From contig OZ244038.1 of assembly GCA_965215145.1 (NCBI GenBank), positions 2,356,001 through 2,420,000 of the forward strand: DNA of 64,000 bases, written 5' to 3'. The notes under the pieces are model-generated. The model saw only the letters and a program-made list of their open reading frames with translations. It ran no database searches and had not been told where the DNA came from. Below are positions 48,566 to 57,545 of this stretch, one piece after another. Every line of letters starts with the position of its first letter. The first letter of the stretch is position 1. Source of the stretch: G965215145 sp965215145. Its GTDB lineage: Bacteria > Bacteroidota > Rhodothermia > Rhodothermales > JANQRZ01. Made by a program: the position numbers and the translations under genes.

Positions 48566-49152
48566 GGTCGGCCCCCCGAGCTTGTGGTGACGACGGGGGC
48601 AGAGGGCGGCGGTGCGGGGGCGGCTTGCTGCACCGCCCGGGGCGCTCCTCCAGCGATCCGCTCGACGAGGGCCGCGCCGCGGGCGGCGGGGAGCGCCTGG
48701 AGAAGCTTGGTGCGGTTCCGCGGCGAGGCCTCGGCGTAGAGCTCGGCGAGGACGGCCGCGTCGACGGCGGAGAGCAGGGCGCGGAGCTCCCCGTCCTCCA
48801 GCCGGCTGACGGTGCTGCTGAGCTCCTGCGCGCGTGCGCGGCGGTCCGTCTGCTCCTGGAGCGCCTGCTCCAGGGTGCCGACGCGCTCGCGGTGGGCGCG
48901 GGCCTCGGCCTCGGCCTCGGCGAGCCGCCCCCGGAGCGCCTCCAGCGAATCCGCCGCGGCGGCCGGGAGCGCGGCGAGGCTGTCCGACCCAGCCGGCGAG
49001 TCCTCGCTCGGGACGATCGCGGCTTCCTCGGCCGTGGCGGTCCCCCCCGCTCCCTCGGCCGGCGCGGGGGCCGGCAGCAGCAGGGACGGCCCGAGCAGGC
49101 CGCCCGCGAACGCGAGCACCGTCACGATGCCGATGACGAGGGCCTTCTTCAT
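48562..49152 (-). CDS. motE: MotE-family flagellar protein (MgtE-N-like)
   Basis: A 196-residue protein: one N-terminal membrane helix (about 5-27), a coiled coil (about 70-110), and an MgtE N-domain-like stretch (about 117-165, LLSAVDAAVLAELYAEASP). This is the architecture of MotE, the chaperone of stator or FliL-like proteins, often found after fliJ. The name rests on architecture and position. Confidence 0.75.
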   Translation of the reverse strand: MKKALVIGIVTVLAFAGGLLGPSLLLPAPAPAEGAGGTATAEEAAIVPSEDSPAGSDSLAALPAAAADSLEALRGRLAEAEAEARAHRERVGTLEQALQEQTDRRARAQELSSTVSRLEDGELRALLSAVDAAVLAELYAEASPRNRTKLLQALPAARGAALVERIAGGAPRAVQQAAPAPPPSAPVVTTSSGGRP

Positions 49153-49598
49153 GCGTCGGCCCGGAGCTGGCGGCAGTAGGCCGCGGTGGCGTGCTCGTCG
49201 AGGACGCCGGCCTCGGCGCGGAGCGCGGCCTGCCGGTGCGCCTCCTCCTGCCGCTCACGGAGGGACTCCAGCGCCTCCTCCGGCCGCCGGGCCTCGACGA
49301 GGGCGCGGCGGGCTGCCCCCTCCCGCTGGCGTGCCGCCTCGAGGGCGCGGCGGGCCTGGGCGCGCACGTCCATGACCTCGCTCCGAGCCGCAGCCGTGCG
49401 GCGGAAGTCGGCGGGCGTCCCCGCGAGGCCCGCGGCGTCGGGCAACGCGCGGAGCGCGTCCTCGGCTGCCGCGAGGTGCGCCTCGCGGTCCTGGCGGAGG
49501 CGCGCGACCTGCGCGAGGGCGCGCTCGGCCTGCTCCGCCTCGTGGCGGCGGAGGCGGAGGACGGCGTCGAGCGAGAATCGGAACTTCCTTCCGGCCAT
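49149..49598 (-). CDS. fliJ: Flagellar export chaperone FliJ
   Basis: A 149-residue coiled-coil protein. The N-terminus MAGRKFRFSLDAVLRLRRHE is standard for FliJ. Long Arg/Ala/Glu heptads follow. It works as the central stalk of the FliI ATPase ring and follows fliI in the operon. It overlaps motE by four bases. Confidence 0.9.
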   Translation of the reverse strand: MAGRKFRFSLDAVLRLRRHEAEQAERALAQVARLRQDREAHLAAAEDALRALPDAAGLAGTPADFRRTAAARSEVMDVRAQARRALEAARQREGAARRALVEARRPEEALESLRERQEEAHRQAALRAEAGVLDEHATAAYCRQLRADA

Positions 49599-49677
49599 GA
49601 GGACAGGCGTTGCCTGGAGGGGTGGAGATCGGGTCGGTTTCGGGGGCGGGGCCTTCCCCCCACCCCCTTTGCAAGGG

Positions 49678-51006
49678 CTAGGCCGGCGGGCCGAGGACGG
49701 CGCGGAGGCGGCCGGCCGGGTCGGCGGTCGGGGCCTCGCTCGTCTGCTGGCGGAGGAAGTCCACGAGCGGCTGGCGGAGCGCGATGGCCCGGTCCGCCTC
49801 GGCGTCCTGCCCGCGCTCGTAGGCCCCGACGCGGAGGAGGTCCTCGACGCGCGCGTAGGCGGCGAGGAGGCGGCGGGCCTCGTCGGCGGTGGCGAGGTGG
49901 CCCGGCGGCGCCACGCGGGGCATCACGCGGCTCACGCTCTGGAGCACGTCGATGGCCGGGAAGTGCGCCGCGTGGGCGAGCTCGCGCGAGAGCACGATGT
50001 GGCCGTCGAGGATGCCGCGCGTGGCGTCGGCGACGGGCTCGTCGAGGTCGCCGCCGTCGACGAGGACGGTGAAGATGCCGGTGATGGTGCCGCGCGCGCC
50101 GGGGCCGGCCCGCTCGAGGAGCCGCGGGAGCAGGGCGAACACGCTCGGCGTGTAGCCCCGCGTCGTCGGCGGCTCCCCGACGGCGAGGCCGACCTCGCGC
50201 TGCGCCATCGCGACGCGCGTGACGGAGTCCATCATGAGGAGGACGTCCTTGCCCGCGTCGCGGAAGTGCTCCGCCACGGCGAGCGCGACGCTCGCGCCCT
50301 TGACGCGGCTCATCGCCGCCTGGTCCCCCGTGACCGCGATCACGACGGAGCGGGCGAGGCCCTCCTCGCCGAGGGTGTCCTCGACGAACTCCCGGACCTC
50401 CCGGCCGCGCTCGCCGATCAGGGCGATCACGTTGACGTCGGCCTCGGCCCGCCGGGCGACCATCCCGAGCAGCGTGCTCTTGCCGACGCCGGAGCCGGCG
50501 AAGATCCCGACGCGCTGCCCCTTCCCGAGCGTGAGCAGCGCGTCGATGGCGCGGACGCCGGTGGCGAGGGGCTCGGTGATGAGGCGGCGGGCCAGCGGCG
50601 ACGGCGGCTCGGAGTGGACGGGGCGGTGCGCCGTCAGCCGGAGCGGCCCGCGGCCGTCGATGGGCTGCCCGCCGGCGTCGATGACCCGGCCCAGCAGGGC
50701 GCTCCCGACGCTCACCGTCAGCGGGAGCTGCGCCGGCTCGACGAGCCCCCCGGCGCGGAGGCCGGCGGTGTCGTCGAGGGGGATCAGCACGGTCGCGTCG
50801 CCGCGCACGCCTACGACCTCGGCCTTGACGCGGCGCCCCCCCGGCACGCCCCGCTCGTGGAGGTAGCACAGCTCGCCGAGCGCGACGTCGAGCCCCGTCG
50901 CCTCGACGAGGAGGCCGACGACGGAGCGGACCCGGCCGTACCGGCGCGGGCCGGCCGGTACGGCCCGTAGCTGGGCCAGCGCGTGTTCGAGGGCGGCCGT
51001 TGGCAT
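49678..51006 (-). CDS. fliI: Flagellar export ATPase FliI
   Basis: A 442-residue F1-beta-like ATPase that drives export. Walker A is IFAGSGVGKSTLLG (about 164-177), VIALIGERGREVREFV follows, and VLLMMDSVTRVAMAQREVGL carries the Walker B Asp. The C-terminal helical domain has AYARVEDLLRVGAYERG. Its partner FliH lies immediately upstream. Confidence 0.95.
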   Translation of the reverse strand: MPTAALEHALAQLRAVPAGPRRYGRVRSVVGLLVEATGLDVALGELCYLHERGVPGGRRVKAEVVGVRGDATVLIPLDDTAGLRAGGLVEPAQLPLTVSVGSALLGRVIDAGGQPIDGRGPLRLTAHRPVHSEPPSPLARRLITEPLATGVRAIDALLTLGKGQRVGIFAGSGVGKSTLLGMVARRAEADVNVIALIGERGREVREFVEDTLGEEGLARSVVIAVTGDQAAMSRVKGASVALAVAEHFRDAGKDVLLMMDSVTRVAMAQREVGLAVGEPPTTRGYTPSVFALLPRLLERAGPGARGTITGIFTVLVDGGDLDEPVADATRGILDGHIVLSRELAHAAHFPAIDVLQSVSRVMPRVAPPGHLATADEARRLLAAYARVEDLLRVGAYERGQDAEADRAIALRQPLVDFLRQQTSEAPTADPAGRLRAVLGPPA

Positions 51007-51009
51007 GGG

Positions 51010-51999
51010 CTAGCGCGGCTCCGAGGGCAGTCCCGGGGGTTCCAGGGCCGCCAGCGCCTCGGCCTCCGCCGCCGGTACGACCGCCGTCGCGGGCTCCGGC
51101 GCCTCCTCGATCGCCCGGATCAGGTCGAGCCGCGCGCGGAGGCCGTCGAGCAGCTCGGTCCGGATGCTCCGGACGGCGGCCGCGGCGGACTCGACCACCC
51201 AGTCCCCCTCGGCGAGGCCGTCGTCGGGCGTCCAGCGGAGGGCGGGGTGGGCGGCGTTGAGCCCGGCGACGAGGCCGGCCTCGTCGAGCCGGAGGTAGTC
51301 CACCGGGTGCAGGCGGACGCTCAGCCCCTCCCCGCGGGCCAGCCCCTCGACGGCCTGCACGACGGCCCGGTCGGCCGCCTCCCGCGCGGCCTCCGGCACG
51401 GGCCCGGCCACGAGCGTCTCGGCGACCTCGACGGCGAGCGCCACGAGCCCCTGCCCGACGCGCTCGAGGTGGGCGTGCCAGAGCGCCTCAAGCTGCTCCA
51501 AGTCGGTGCCGACGGCCCTCTCCAAGCGTTCGATCTTGGGTCGCAGAGCCGCCTCGGCCTCGGCGCGGCCGGCGGCGAGGCCAGCCTCGTAGGCCTCAGC
51601 ACGGGCGGCCTCGACGGCGGCGGCCCGCCCCTCCGCAGCCGCCCGCTCCTCTTCGGCGCGGCGGGCCTCCGGGGAGGGCGTCTCCTGAGGAGGGGCCGCC
51701 GTGGGCTGCGGCGTCGTGGGGGGAGGCACTGGGGGCGCCGTCAGGCGGACGGGCTCCTCGGCGAGGCGGACGGCTTCCCGTGTCACGACGGCCCTCGCAT
51801 TTGGCGCCCCCTCCCCCCGCACGGCGTTCCCCCGTGCGGCCTCTCCCCCCCCACCTGAGAGGCAGGCTACCAGGGGTCGGGAGTGCGTCGGGACACGCGT
51901 CACGTCCTGCCCCTCGGCCCCCACGCCGACGGCGTCGAACACGGCGGGGGCCGCCGAGGCGGGCTGCTTGAGGACGCGGGCCACGAGGGGGGGTGCCAT
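51010..51999 (-). CDS. fliH: Flagellar export regulator FliH
   Basis: A 329-residue stator-like partner of FliI. The central coiled coil is Ala/Glu/Arg-rich (about 100-160). The C-terminal domain (about 165-310) has VGQGLVALAVEVAETLVAG, DRAVVQAVEGL and VRLHPVDYLRL, as in FliH/YscL. The first 95 residues are low-complexity. A MITE copy separates it from fliG. Confidence 0.85.
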   Translation of the reverse strand: MAPPLVARVLKQPASAAPAVFDAVGVGAEGQDVTRVPTHSRPLVACLSGGGGEAARGNAVRGEGAPNARAVVTREAVRLAEEPVRLTAPPVPPPTTPQPTAAPPQETPSPEARRAEEERAAAEGRAAAVEAARAEAYEAGLAAGRAEAEAALRPKIERLERAVGTDLEQLEALWHAHLERVGQGLVALAVEVAETLVAGPVPEAAREAADRAVVQAVEGLARGEGLSVRLHPVDYLRLDEAGLVAGLNAAHPALRWTPDDGLAEGDWVVESAAAAVRSIRTELLDGLRARLDLIRAIEEAPEPATAVVPAAEAEALAALEPPGLPSEPR

Positions 52000-52012
52000 G
52001 AGGAGGGGGCTG

Positions 52013-52206
52013 AGGGCCTATCCGGAAAGTCGGCTTGACCAGCGGAGTTTGAGCGAACGAGTGCGGAGCAAGGCGCGCGAATGCGAAGCATCGAGGAGCG
52101 AAGCGACTCCACCAGAGGATGCGTCAGCATCGGCGATGCAGCACAACGCCGCGCTGTGCCCGTGCAGCCAGACGGAGCCGAGGGGGCTTTTCGGGTAGGT
52201 CCTAAA
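52013..52206. mobile_element. MITE-like element, copy 2 (supplies the fliG stop)
   Basis: About 194 bp starting AGGGCCTATCCGGAAAG and ending CTTTTCGGGTAGGTCCT, the same ends as the 44137 copy, with a diverged interior holding extra small palindromes. The right end overlaps the last codons: the fliG stop (CTA on +, 52202-52204) lies within the terminal repeat. Confidence 0.7.
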
Positions 52207-53347
52207 TGCGCTCGACCGGCTGGCGTGAGAGGGTGACCTCGCCGCGCGCCTCCAGCTCGCCGGCGGCGTCGAGGATGCGGGCCTGCGCGTCGTCCACCTC
52301 CGAGACGGCGACGGAGCCGAGGAGCTCGACCTCCTCGCGGACGGCCTCGGCGACGCGCTCGGAGACGTTCTGGAGCACCTTCTCGTGGAGCTCCTCGGGC
52401 GCCCCCTTCAGCGCCAGCGCGAGGTCCCGCTGCTCCACCTGCATGAGGACCTTCTGGAGGTCCCGTGGGCCGAGGTGGACGAGGTCGTCGAAGACGAACA
52501 TCAGGCTCTTGATGGAGGCGGCGAGCTCGGGCGCCTCCTCGCGCAGCCCGTCCAGCACGGCCCGCTCGGTCGCGCGGCTGGTGGCGCTGAGGATCTCGGC
52601 CACCTTGTCGACCCCGCCGCGGGCGCCGGTGTTGTCCCCGAGGCCGTCCCCGATCGAGCGGCGGATGACGTCCTCGACCTCGCGGAGCACCTCGGGCGAC
52701 GGGGGGCCCATCGTGGCGACCCGGGCGACCACCTCGCGCTGGACCTCGGGGGAGAGCTGGTCCACCAGGGCCGCGGCTTTGCGCGGGTTGAGCTGGGTCA
52801 GGATGAAGGCGACCGTCTGGGGGTGCTCCTTCTCGAGGAAGTCCCTGAGCGCGTGGAGGTCCACGGTGTGGAGCATGTGGAAGGCGGAGACCTCCATGGC
52901 CGCCTCCACCTTCATCATCACCTCCTCGGCGCGGTCCCCCCCCAGGGCCGTCTCGAGCATCCGCCGCGCGAAGGCGCTGCCGCCCTGGCTGACGTAGCTC
53001 CGGGCGAGGGCGAGGTCGTTGTACTCGCTGAGCACGGCCTCCACCTGCTCACCCGGCACGTTCTGCGCCCGCGCGATCTCGACGGAGACGGCCTCGACGG
53101 CCTCGTCGTCGAGGAGGGTCAGCACGCGCGAGGCGGCCTCCACGCCGAGGGCGACGAGGAGCACGGCCGCGCGCCGCGCGCCGGACATCCGGGCGAGCAC
53201 GGCGGCGTGGTCCTGGGCGCTTGCGCCCTCCGCCTCTCCGGGCGGCGTGGAGGGGGCGGGCGCCTCAGCGCGCGTCACCCAGACCCCCTCGTCGGGGGCC
53301 TCCGGGGTGCGCGCCTGGGGCGGGGCTGCGGCGGGGGCCGAAGGCAT
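52202..53347 (-). CDS. fliG: Flagellar motor switch protein FliG
   Basis: A 381-residue C-ring protein that contacts the stator. A Pro/Ala-rich stretch (1-50) precedes the N-domain beginning LSGARRAAVLLVALG-like sequence. The EHPQTVAFILTQL motif (about 170-182) marks the middle domain. The C-terminal domain has SLMFVFDDLVHLGPRDLQKVL. ATG 53347 avoids overlap with fliF. The extreme C-terminus is slightly long and ends inside the MITE. Confidence 0.94.
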   Translation of the reverse strand: MPSAPAAAPPQARTPEAPDEGVWVTRAEAPAPSTPPGEAEGASAQDHAAVLARMSGARRAAVLLVALGVEAASRVLTLLDDEAVEAVSVEIARAQNVPGEQVEAVLSEYNDLALARSYVSQGGSAFARRMLETALGGDRAEEVMMKVEAAMEVSAFHMLHTVDLHALRDFLEKEHPQTVAFILTQLNPRKAAALVDQLSPEVQREVVARVATMGPPSPEVLREVEDVIRRSIGDGLGDNTGARGGVDKVAEILSATSRATERAVLDGLREEAPELAASIKSLMFVFDDLVHLGPRDLQKVLMQVEQRDLALALKGAPEELHEKVLQNVSERVAEAVREEVELLGSVAVSEVDDAQARILDAAGELEARGEVTLSRQPVERI

Positions 53348-53358
53348 GGCGGGCGGGG

Positions 53359-54978
53359 TTAGTTGGTGCGGCTGCGGTCCTCGGCGAGCCACGTCCCGAT
53401 GAGGGCGGCGGCCTCCTCAGGCTGCTCGGCCACCATCGCCTGCGTGGTCTCGTAGAACCTCCGCTTGGCGTTGAGCCGCGCGCGGGCGTCGCTCGAGAGC
53501 CGGCTCGTGTAGAAGTCCTCCACGACGGTCTCGATGCTCTTCGCCTTCTCCGCCTGGCGGGCCTTGAGGGCGGCGACCTCGCCCTCGCCAGACTCGGGGA
53601 GCGCCGGGCGCTCGGGCTCGGGGAGCTGGGGGGACGGGGCCGGCCCCGGCGGCGCGGCGATGGCGACGGCGCGGGAGGTCGCCATCCGGAGGAGCCCCGC
53701 CGCTACGACGAGGGCGAGGGCCATCAGCCCGTAGCGGAGGTAGAGCCGGAGCCGCTCGTCGGCCCGCTCGGCGGCGCGCTCAGCGAGGAAGACGCTGTCG
53801 TCGGTCTGGTCGAAGCGGGCCTGCTGCACGGTGATCCGGTCGCCGCGGTCCTCGTTGAGCCCGACGGCGTTCGTGACGAGGGCGGTGACCTCGGCGATCT
53901 CGGCCTCGGTGTACGGCACGGGCGCCGGGACCTCCTCCCCCTCCCCGGCGGCCTCCGCGCCCGGCGGCGGGCGGTGGTCGAGGATGACGGAGACGGTGAG
54001 GCGCTCGACCTCGCCGGCGGCGCGCTCGCGCTGCTCGCGCTCGCGCGAGAGCTCGTAGTTCCGTACGGTCGAGGCGGCGCCGCCGGCCGCGCCCTGCTCG
54101 TCGATCCGCTCCTCGGAGATGATCGTCTGGCTCTCGGGGTCGATCCGCTCGGTCTCCGTGATGGTCCGGCTGAAGTCCAGCGCAGCAGCAACGCGGACGA
54201 GGGCGCGGCCGGGGCCGAGCACGCGGTCGAGCATGGTCTGCCCCTGCTCGGCGAGGTGCTCCTCGACGGCCCGGCGGACCTGGAGCTGGCTGGAGGAGAG
54301 GGCGCCGTCGGCCGCGGCGCCGGCGGGGTTCGAGAGGAGCTCGCCCTGGGCGTCCACGACGGTGACGGCGCCGGGCTGGAGCCCCTCGACGGCGCCGCCC
54401 ACGAGCGCGGCGATGGCGGCGACCTGCTCGCGGCTCGGGCGCGCGCCGCCGTCGAGGTGGAGCACGACGGAGGCGCTGGCCTCGGCCTGGCGGTCGCGGA
54501 ACGGGCTGCGGGTCGGGAGGACGAGGTGGACCCGCGCGCCCTCGACGCCGCGGACGCTGATGACGGTCCTGGCGAGCTCGCCCTCCAGCGCGCGCTTGTA
54601 GGACACCTTCTGCATGAAGTCCGTCATGCCGAGCGTGCCGCCGTCGAAGAGCTCGTAGCCGGTCTGCCCGTCCGAGACGGCGCCCGTGGCGGCGAGGCGG
54701 AGGCGGAGCTCGTGGACGGCCTCGCGGGGGACGAACACGGCGGTGCCGTTGTCGCGGAGGTCGTAGGGCAGCCCCTCCCCCTGGACGTGCTCGACGACGC
54801 GCGCCGCGCTGGCGGCGTCGAGCCCGCCGAAGAGGAGCGCGTAGTCCGGCCGGCTCGCCCAGTACCCGACGGCGCCGAGCAGAAGGAGCCCGCCGAGCAC
54901 GACGGCCCCGAGCGTCAGCCGCTGCCGCGGCGGCAGGCTGACGACGAAGGCGCGGAGTTGACCGAGATACGTGTTCAT
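53359..54978 (-). CDS. fliF: Flagellar MS-ring protein FliF
   Basis: A 539-residue MS-ring subunit. A first span lies at about 22-42. Ring-building domains follow, including YALLFGGLDAASAARVV and QKVSYKRALEGELARTI-like sequence. A second span lies at about 427-447. The C-terminal FliG-binding tail is helical and ends in the last 60 residues. It abuts fliE without a gap. Confidence 0.95.
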   Translation of the reverse strand: MNTYLGQLRAFVVSLPPRQRLTLGAVVLGGLLLLGAVGYWASRPDYALLFGGLDAASAARVVEHVQGEGLPYDLRDNGTAVFVPREAVHELRLRLAATGAVSDGQTGYELFDGGTLGMTDFMQKVSYKRALEGELARTVISVRGVEGARVHLVLPTRSPFRDRQAEASASVVLHLDGGARPSREQVAAIAALVGGAVEGLQPGAVTVVDAQGELLSNPAGAAADGALSSSQLQVRRAVEEHLAEQGQTMLDRVLGPGRALVRVAAALDFSRTITETERIDPESQTIISEERIDEQGAAGGAASTVRNYELSREREQRERAAGEVERLTVSVILDHRPPPGAEAAGEGEEVPAPVPYTEAEIAEVTALVTNAVGLNEDRGDRITVQQARFDQTDDSVFLAERAAERADERLRLYLRYGLMALALVVAAGLLRMATSRAVAIAAPPGPAPSPQLPEPERPALPESGEGEVAALKARQAEKAKSIETVVEDFYTSRLSSDARARLNAKRRFYETTQAMVAEQPEEAAALIGTWLAEDRSRTN

Positions 54979-55290
54979 CTAGACCTGCATCCGCATGAGC
55001 TCCTGGTAGGTCTCGAGGGTCTTGTTGCGGACCTCGACCATGAGCTGGAAGTGGAGGCGCGCCTCGTTCATCGAGATCATCACCTCGTGGAGGTCCTCCT
55101 GCTCCCCCGCCACGAACGCCTCGATCTGCCCGTCGGCCTCCTTCTGCGAGGCGTCCACCGCGTCGATGGCCTCGCTGAGCGTCTCGCCGAAGCCGGAGGC
55201 GCCGGTGGCCCCGCCGCGCTCGGGCGGCCCCCACGCGGGGGCGTCGGTGCTGCGGAGGCGCTGGAGCTGGGCGAGGGTGAGGCTGCTCAT
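54979..55290 (-). CDS. fliE: Flagellar hook-basal body protein FliE
   Basis: A 103-residue rod adapter. GFGETLSEAIDAVDASQKEA and the C-terminal DLHEVMISMNEARLHFQLMV ... YQELMRMQV match FliE. It links the MS ring to the rod. Order flgB-flgC-fliE-fliF is classical except for the unknown gene in between. Confidence 0.93.
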   Translation of the reverse strand: MSSLTLAQLQRLRSTDAPAWGPPERGGATGASGFGETLSEAIDAVDASQKEADGQIEAFVAGEQEDLHEVMISMNEARLHFQLMVEVRNKTLETYQELMRMQV

Positions 55291-55304
55291 CGTCGGAGCG
55301 GGGT

Positions 55305-55541
55305 TCAGGCGCGGAGGTCGAGGCGGCTGCCGAGCGGGGCCGTCGGCTCGGGGCCGGTCTGGGGCCCGTAGAGGCGGAGCGTCAGCGCGGGCGCCTCGGG
55401 GAACCGCTCGGCGAGCGCGGCCTGCTCGGCGTCGGAAAGGGTGGGCGGCGCGGCGCGCCCCGGGCCGGCGGGCGGCGTAGCCTGGGCGGCGTCCGGTGCG
55501 GACGGCGGGAGCGGGGGCGTAAACAGGGGCCGGACGTTCAT
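55305..55541 (-). CDS. Small hypothetical gene between flgC and fliE
   Basis: A 78-residue, Pro/Ala-rich protein with a LSDAEQAALAERFPEAPALTL segment and the ending GSRLDLRA. The family is not recognised. It fits snugly between fliE (14 bases) and flgC (25 bases) on the same strand, which supports it being a real gene. The ending resembles the -SRIDLKA type tails of flagellar cofactors, which is only suggestive. Confidence 0.6.
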   Translation of the reverse strand: MNVRPLFTPPLPPSAPDAAQATPPAGPGRAAPPTLSDAEQAALAERFPEAPALTLRLYGPQTGPEPTAPLGSRLDLRA

Positions 55542-55566
55542 AGAGTCAGCAGTCAGATTGCTGCGG

Positions 55567-56064
55567 TCAGATTTCGAGGGTCCGCTTGAGCATCTCCTTG
55601 GCGGCCTGGAGCGTGGAGAGGTTGGCCTCGTAGAGCCGGTTGGCGGAGATCATCCCCGCCATCTCGGTGACGACGTTGACGTCGGGGTAGCGGACGTAGC
55701 CGTCGGGGCCGGCGTCGGGGTGGCCGGGGTCGTACTCGATCCGCTCGCCGTCCTGCTTCTCGACGGCGGTCTCGGGGCCGCCCTCGGCGGAGGCGCCGAA
55801 GCGGCGGGCGGTGAGGCCGCCGAGGTGGCGGGCGTCGGTGCGGCGGAGGTCCTCGTCGCCGCGGAGGACGGCGCGGAACTGGGCGCCGGCCCCGCCCTCC
55901 GCGCGGTGGACGGCCCGCTGCACCCGGTACGGCTCGCCGTCGGCGGTGCGGGAGGTGTTGGCGTTGGCGATGTTCTCGCTCGCCACGCCGAGCGCGACGC
56001 GCTGCGCCTCGAGGCCGCGCGCGCTCGTGCGGAAGACGGAGAAGAACCGGGGGCCGATGGGCAT
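55567..56064 (-). CDS. flgC: Flagellar basal-body rod protein FlgC
   Basis: A 165-residue proximal rod subunit. Its N-terminal rod motif is SARGLEAQRVALGVASENIA with NANTSRT. The C-terminal PDVNVVTEMAGMISANRLYE motif is characteristic of FlgC. ATG 56064 is chosen from alignment with the family start. Confidence 0.95.
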   Translation of the reverse strand: MPIGPRFFSVFRTSARGLEAQRVALGVASENIANANTSRTADGEPYRVQRAVHRAEGGAGAQFRAVLRGDEDLRRTDARHLGGLTARRFGASAEGGPETAVEKQDGERIEYDPGHPDAGPDGYVRYPDVNVVTEMAGMISANRLYEANLSTLQAAKEMLKRTLEI

Positions 56065-56165
56065 GGGAGGATTTTCTGTACTTCGTACTTCGTAGGGTGC
56101 GGCGGGCGCCGACAACGGGCGCGGACGCCCTACGCATCAGGCATGGAGGACATCAGACCCGCCCC

Positions 56166-56504
56166 TCACTCGGAGCGCCCGGTGACGCCGGCGCGCAGGA
56201 GCGCGAAGTGCTCCGAGAGCGCGCGGGTGGCGAGCTGCGTCCGCATCTGCGTGTCGGCCAGCTCCATCATCTCGTCCTCCAGGAGGGGCGGCCGGTCGTC
56301 GGCCTCGACGCGGGGGGCGACGGCCTGCGGGTCGCGGACGCCGCTCGGGGAGCGGCGGGCGCGCTGGAGCGCCTCCTCGAAGGCGACGCCGGTGCGCTGG
56401 TAGCCCGGCGTGTCGAGGTTGGCGACGTTGGTGGCGACGGTGCGCGAGCGCATCGCGTAGGCGCTCATCGCCTGTCGCAGCAGGCCCAACTTGGTGGTAT
56501 CCAT
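56166..56504 (-). CDS. flgB: Flagellar basal-body rod protein FlgB
   Basis: A 112-residue proximal rod subunit: MRSRTVATNVANLDTPGYQR near the N-terminus and the C-terminal LADTQMRTQLATRALSEHFA. It is the first gene of the long minus-strand run. The divergent kinase gene starts 206 bases away. I did not find a convincing sigma-54 box in that interval. Confidence 0.93.
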   Translation of the reverse strand: MDTTKLGLLRQAMSAYAMRSRTVATNVANLDTPGYQRTGVAFEEALQRARRSPSGVRDPQAVAPRVEADDRPPLLEDEMMELADTQMRTQLATRALSEHFALLRAGVTGRSE

Positions 56505-56709
56505 CGAGGAGGGGGGCGGACAGCGAGGGGGAGGTCCACCTGGGCTTAGACAACGGCCATGCCGCGCGCCCCAGCCCTCCCGCTCCCGATGGCGGCGCCA
56601 GCCCTGCGGGGTCGGAGCTGACCCGTCCGTGACGCGGGGGCGAGGGAGCATGAGGGTCCGCTTTCTGCGTCTGAGGCTGGATATCCCTCCCCAGTCGCCC
56701 CCCGCTTAC

Positions 56710-57501
56710 ATGGAAGGCGCAACTGCACTCCCCACCCCCCCGCACGCCCGGCACACCAGGAAAACGCTGCCGGCCCAACCGGAAACATCGCCCGTGCCCC
56801 CCTCCCCCCCCGCCGCGGTCCCCCCCCTGCAGCATGACGCCGCGGACGACGGCGTCGCCGCCCTCGCCACCGTCCTCGCGCATCGGCTCCGTAGCATCGT
56901 CGGCAGCGTCCAGGGCTACACCGAGCTCCTCGTCGACTCACTCGAGGCGGACGAGCGCGAGATCGCCCTCGAGATCCTCCGGGGGACGGCCGCCATCGAG
57001 CGGACCCTCGCGGACCTCCTCTACTACAGCCGCGAGCTCGACCCGGCCCCGCTGCCCGTCCCGATCCGGCCCTTCATAGAGCAGCTCCTGCACGCCGCGA
57101 AGGAGCCCGGCGCCCACGTCGACCTCGACTGCCCGCTCCCGCCGCGCTACTGCCACCCCGCGGACCCCGTCCTGCTCCGGCAGGCCGTGCTCATCCTGTT
57201 CCAGAACGCGGTCGAGGCGAGCCCCCCCGGGGGCCGCGTCCGCGTCGGCGTCCGGCTCGACGGGGCCGACCTCGCCGTCTCGGTCGCCAGCCCTGCCCTG
57301 CTGGGGGACGCGGAGATCCAGGCCGCCTTCCAGCCCTTCCACACCACGAAATCGCAGAACCTCGGGCTCGGACTCCCCATCGCGCACAAGATCGCGCGGT
57401 GCCACGGCGGCCGGCTCTTCGGGCACGCCGATGCGGCCTCGGAGTCCACCGTTTTTACTCTTATCCTGCCGGCCGCTCCGGCCGAGACTGCGCCTGATTA
57501 G
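56710..57501 (+). CDS. Sensor histidine kinase paired with the sigma-54 activator (FleS/FlrB-like)
   Basis: A 263-residue soluble kinase. A low-complexity start precedes the H-box LAHRLRSIVGSVQGYTELLV (about 57-76). The N-box is LFQNAVEAS, and GLGLPIAHKIARCHGG is the G2 box. There is no input domain beyond a short N-terminus. It lies 44 bases before an NtrC-type regulator. ATG 56710 is the likely start; ATG 56650 is in frame too. Confidence 0.85.
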   Translation: MEGATALPTPPHARHTRKTLPAQPETSPVPPSPPAAVPPLQHDAADDGVAALATVLAHRLRSIVGSVQGYTELLVDSLEADEREIALEILRGTAAIERTLADLLYYSRELDPAPLPVPIRPFIEQLLHAAKEPGAHVDLDCPLPPRYCHPADPVLLRQAVLILFQNAVEASPPGGRVRVGVRLDGADLAVSVASPALLGDAEIQAAFQPFHTTKSQNLGLGLPIAHKIARCHGGRLFGHADAASESTVFTLILPAAPAETAPD

Positions 57502-57545
57502 GCCTCCCCCTCTTCTCGCCTCCCCTCTTCTCACCGCCACACCCG

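Noticed and set aside
46952..50869. One 1305-codon minus frame spanning fliK to fliI
   Set aside because: It reads through motE, fliJ and fliI in the wrong frame. Only its last 537 codons, from ATG 48565, form FliK.
56505..56709. Sigma-54 promoter between flgB and the kinase gene
   Set aside because: The nearest GG/GC pair (around 56543-56558, minus strand) has 11 rather than 10 bases between, and other bases fit poorly.
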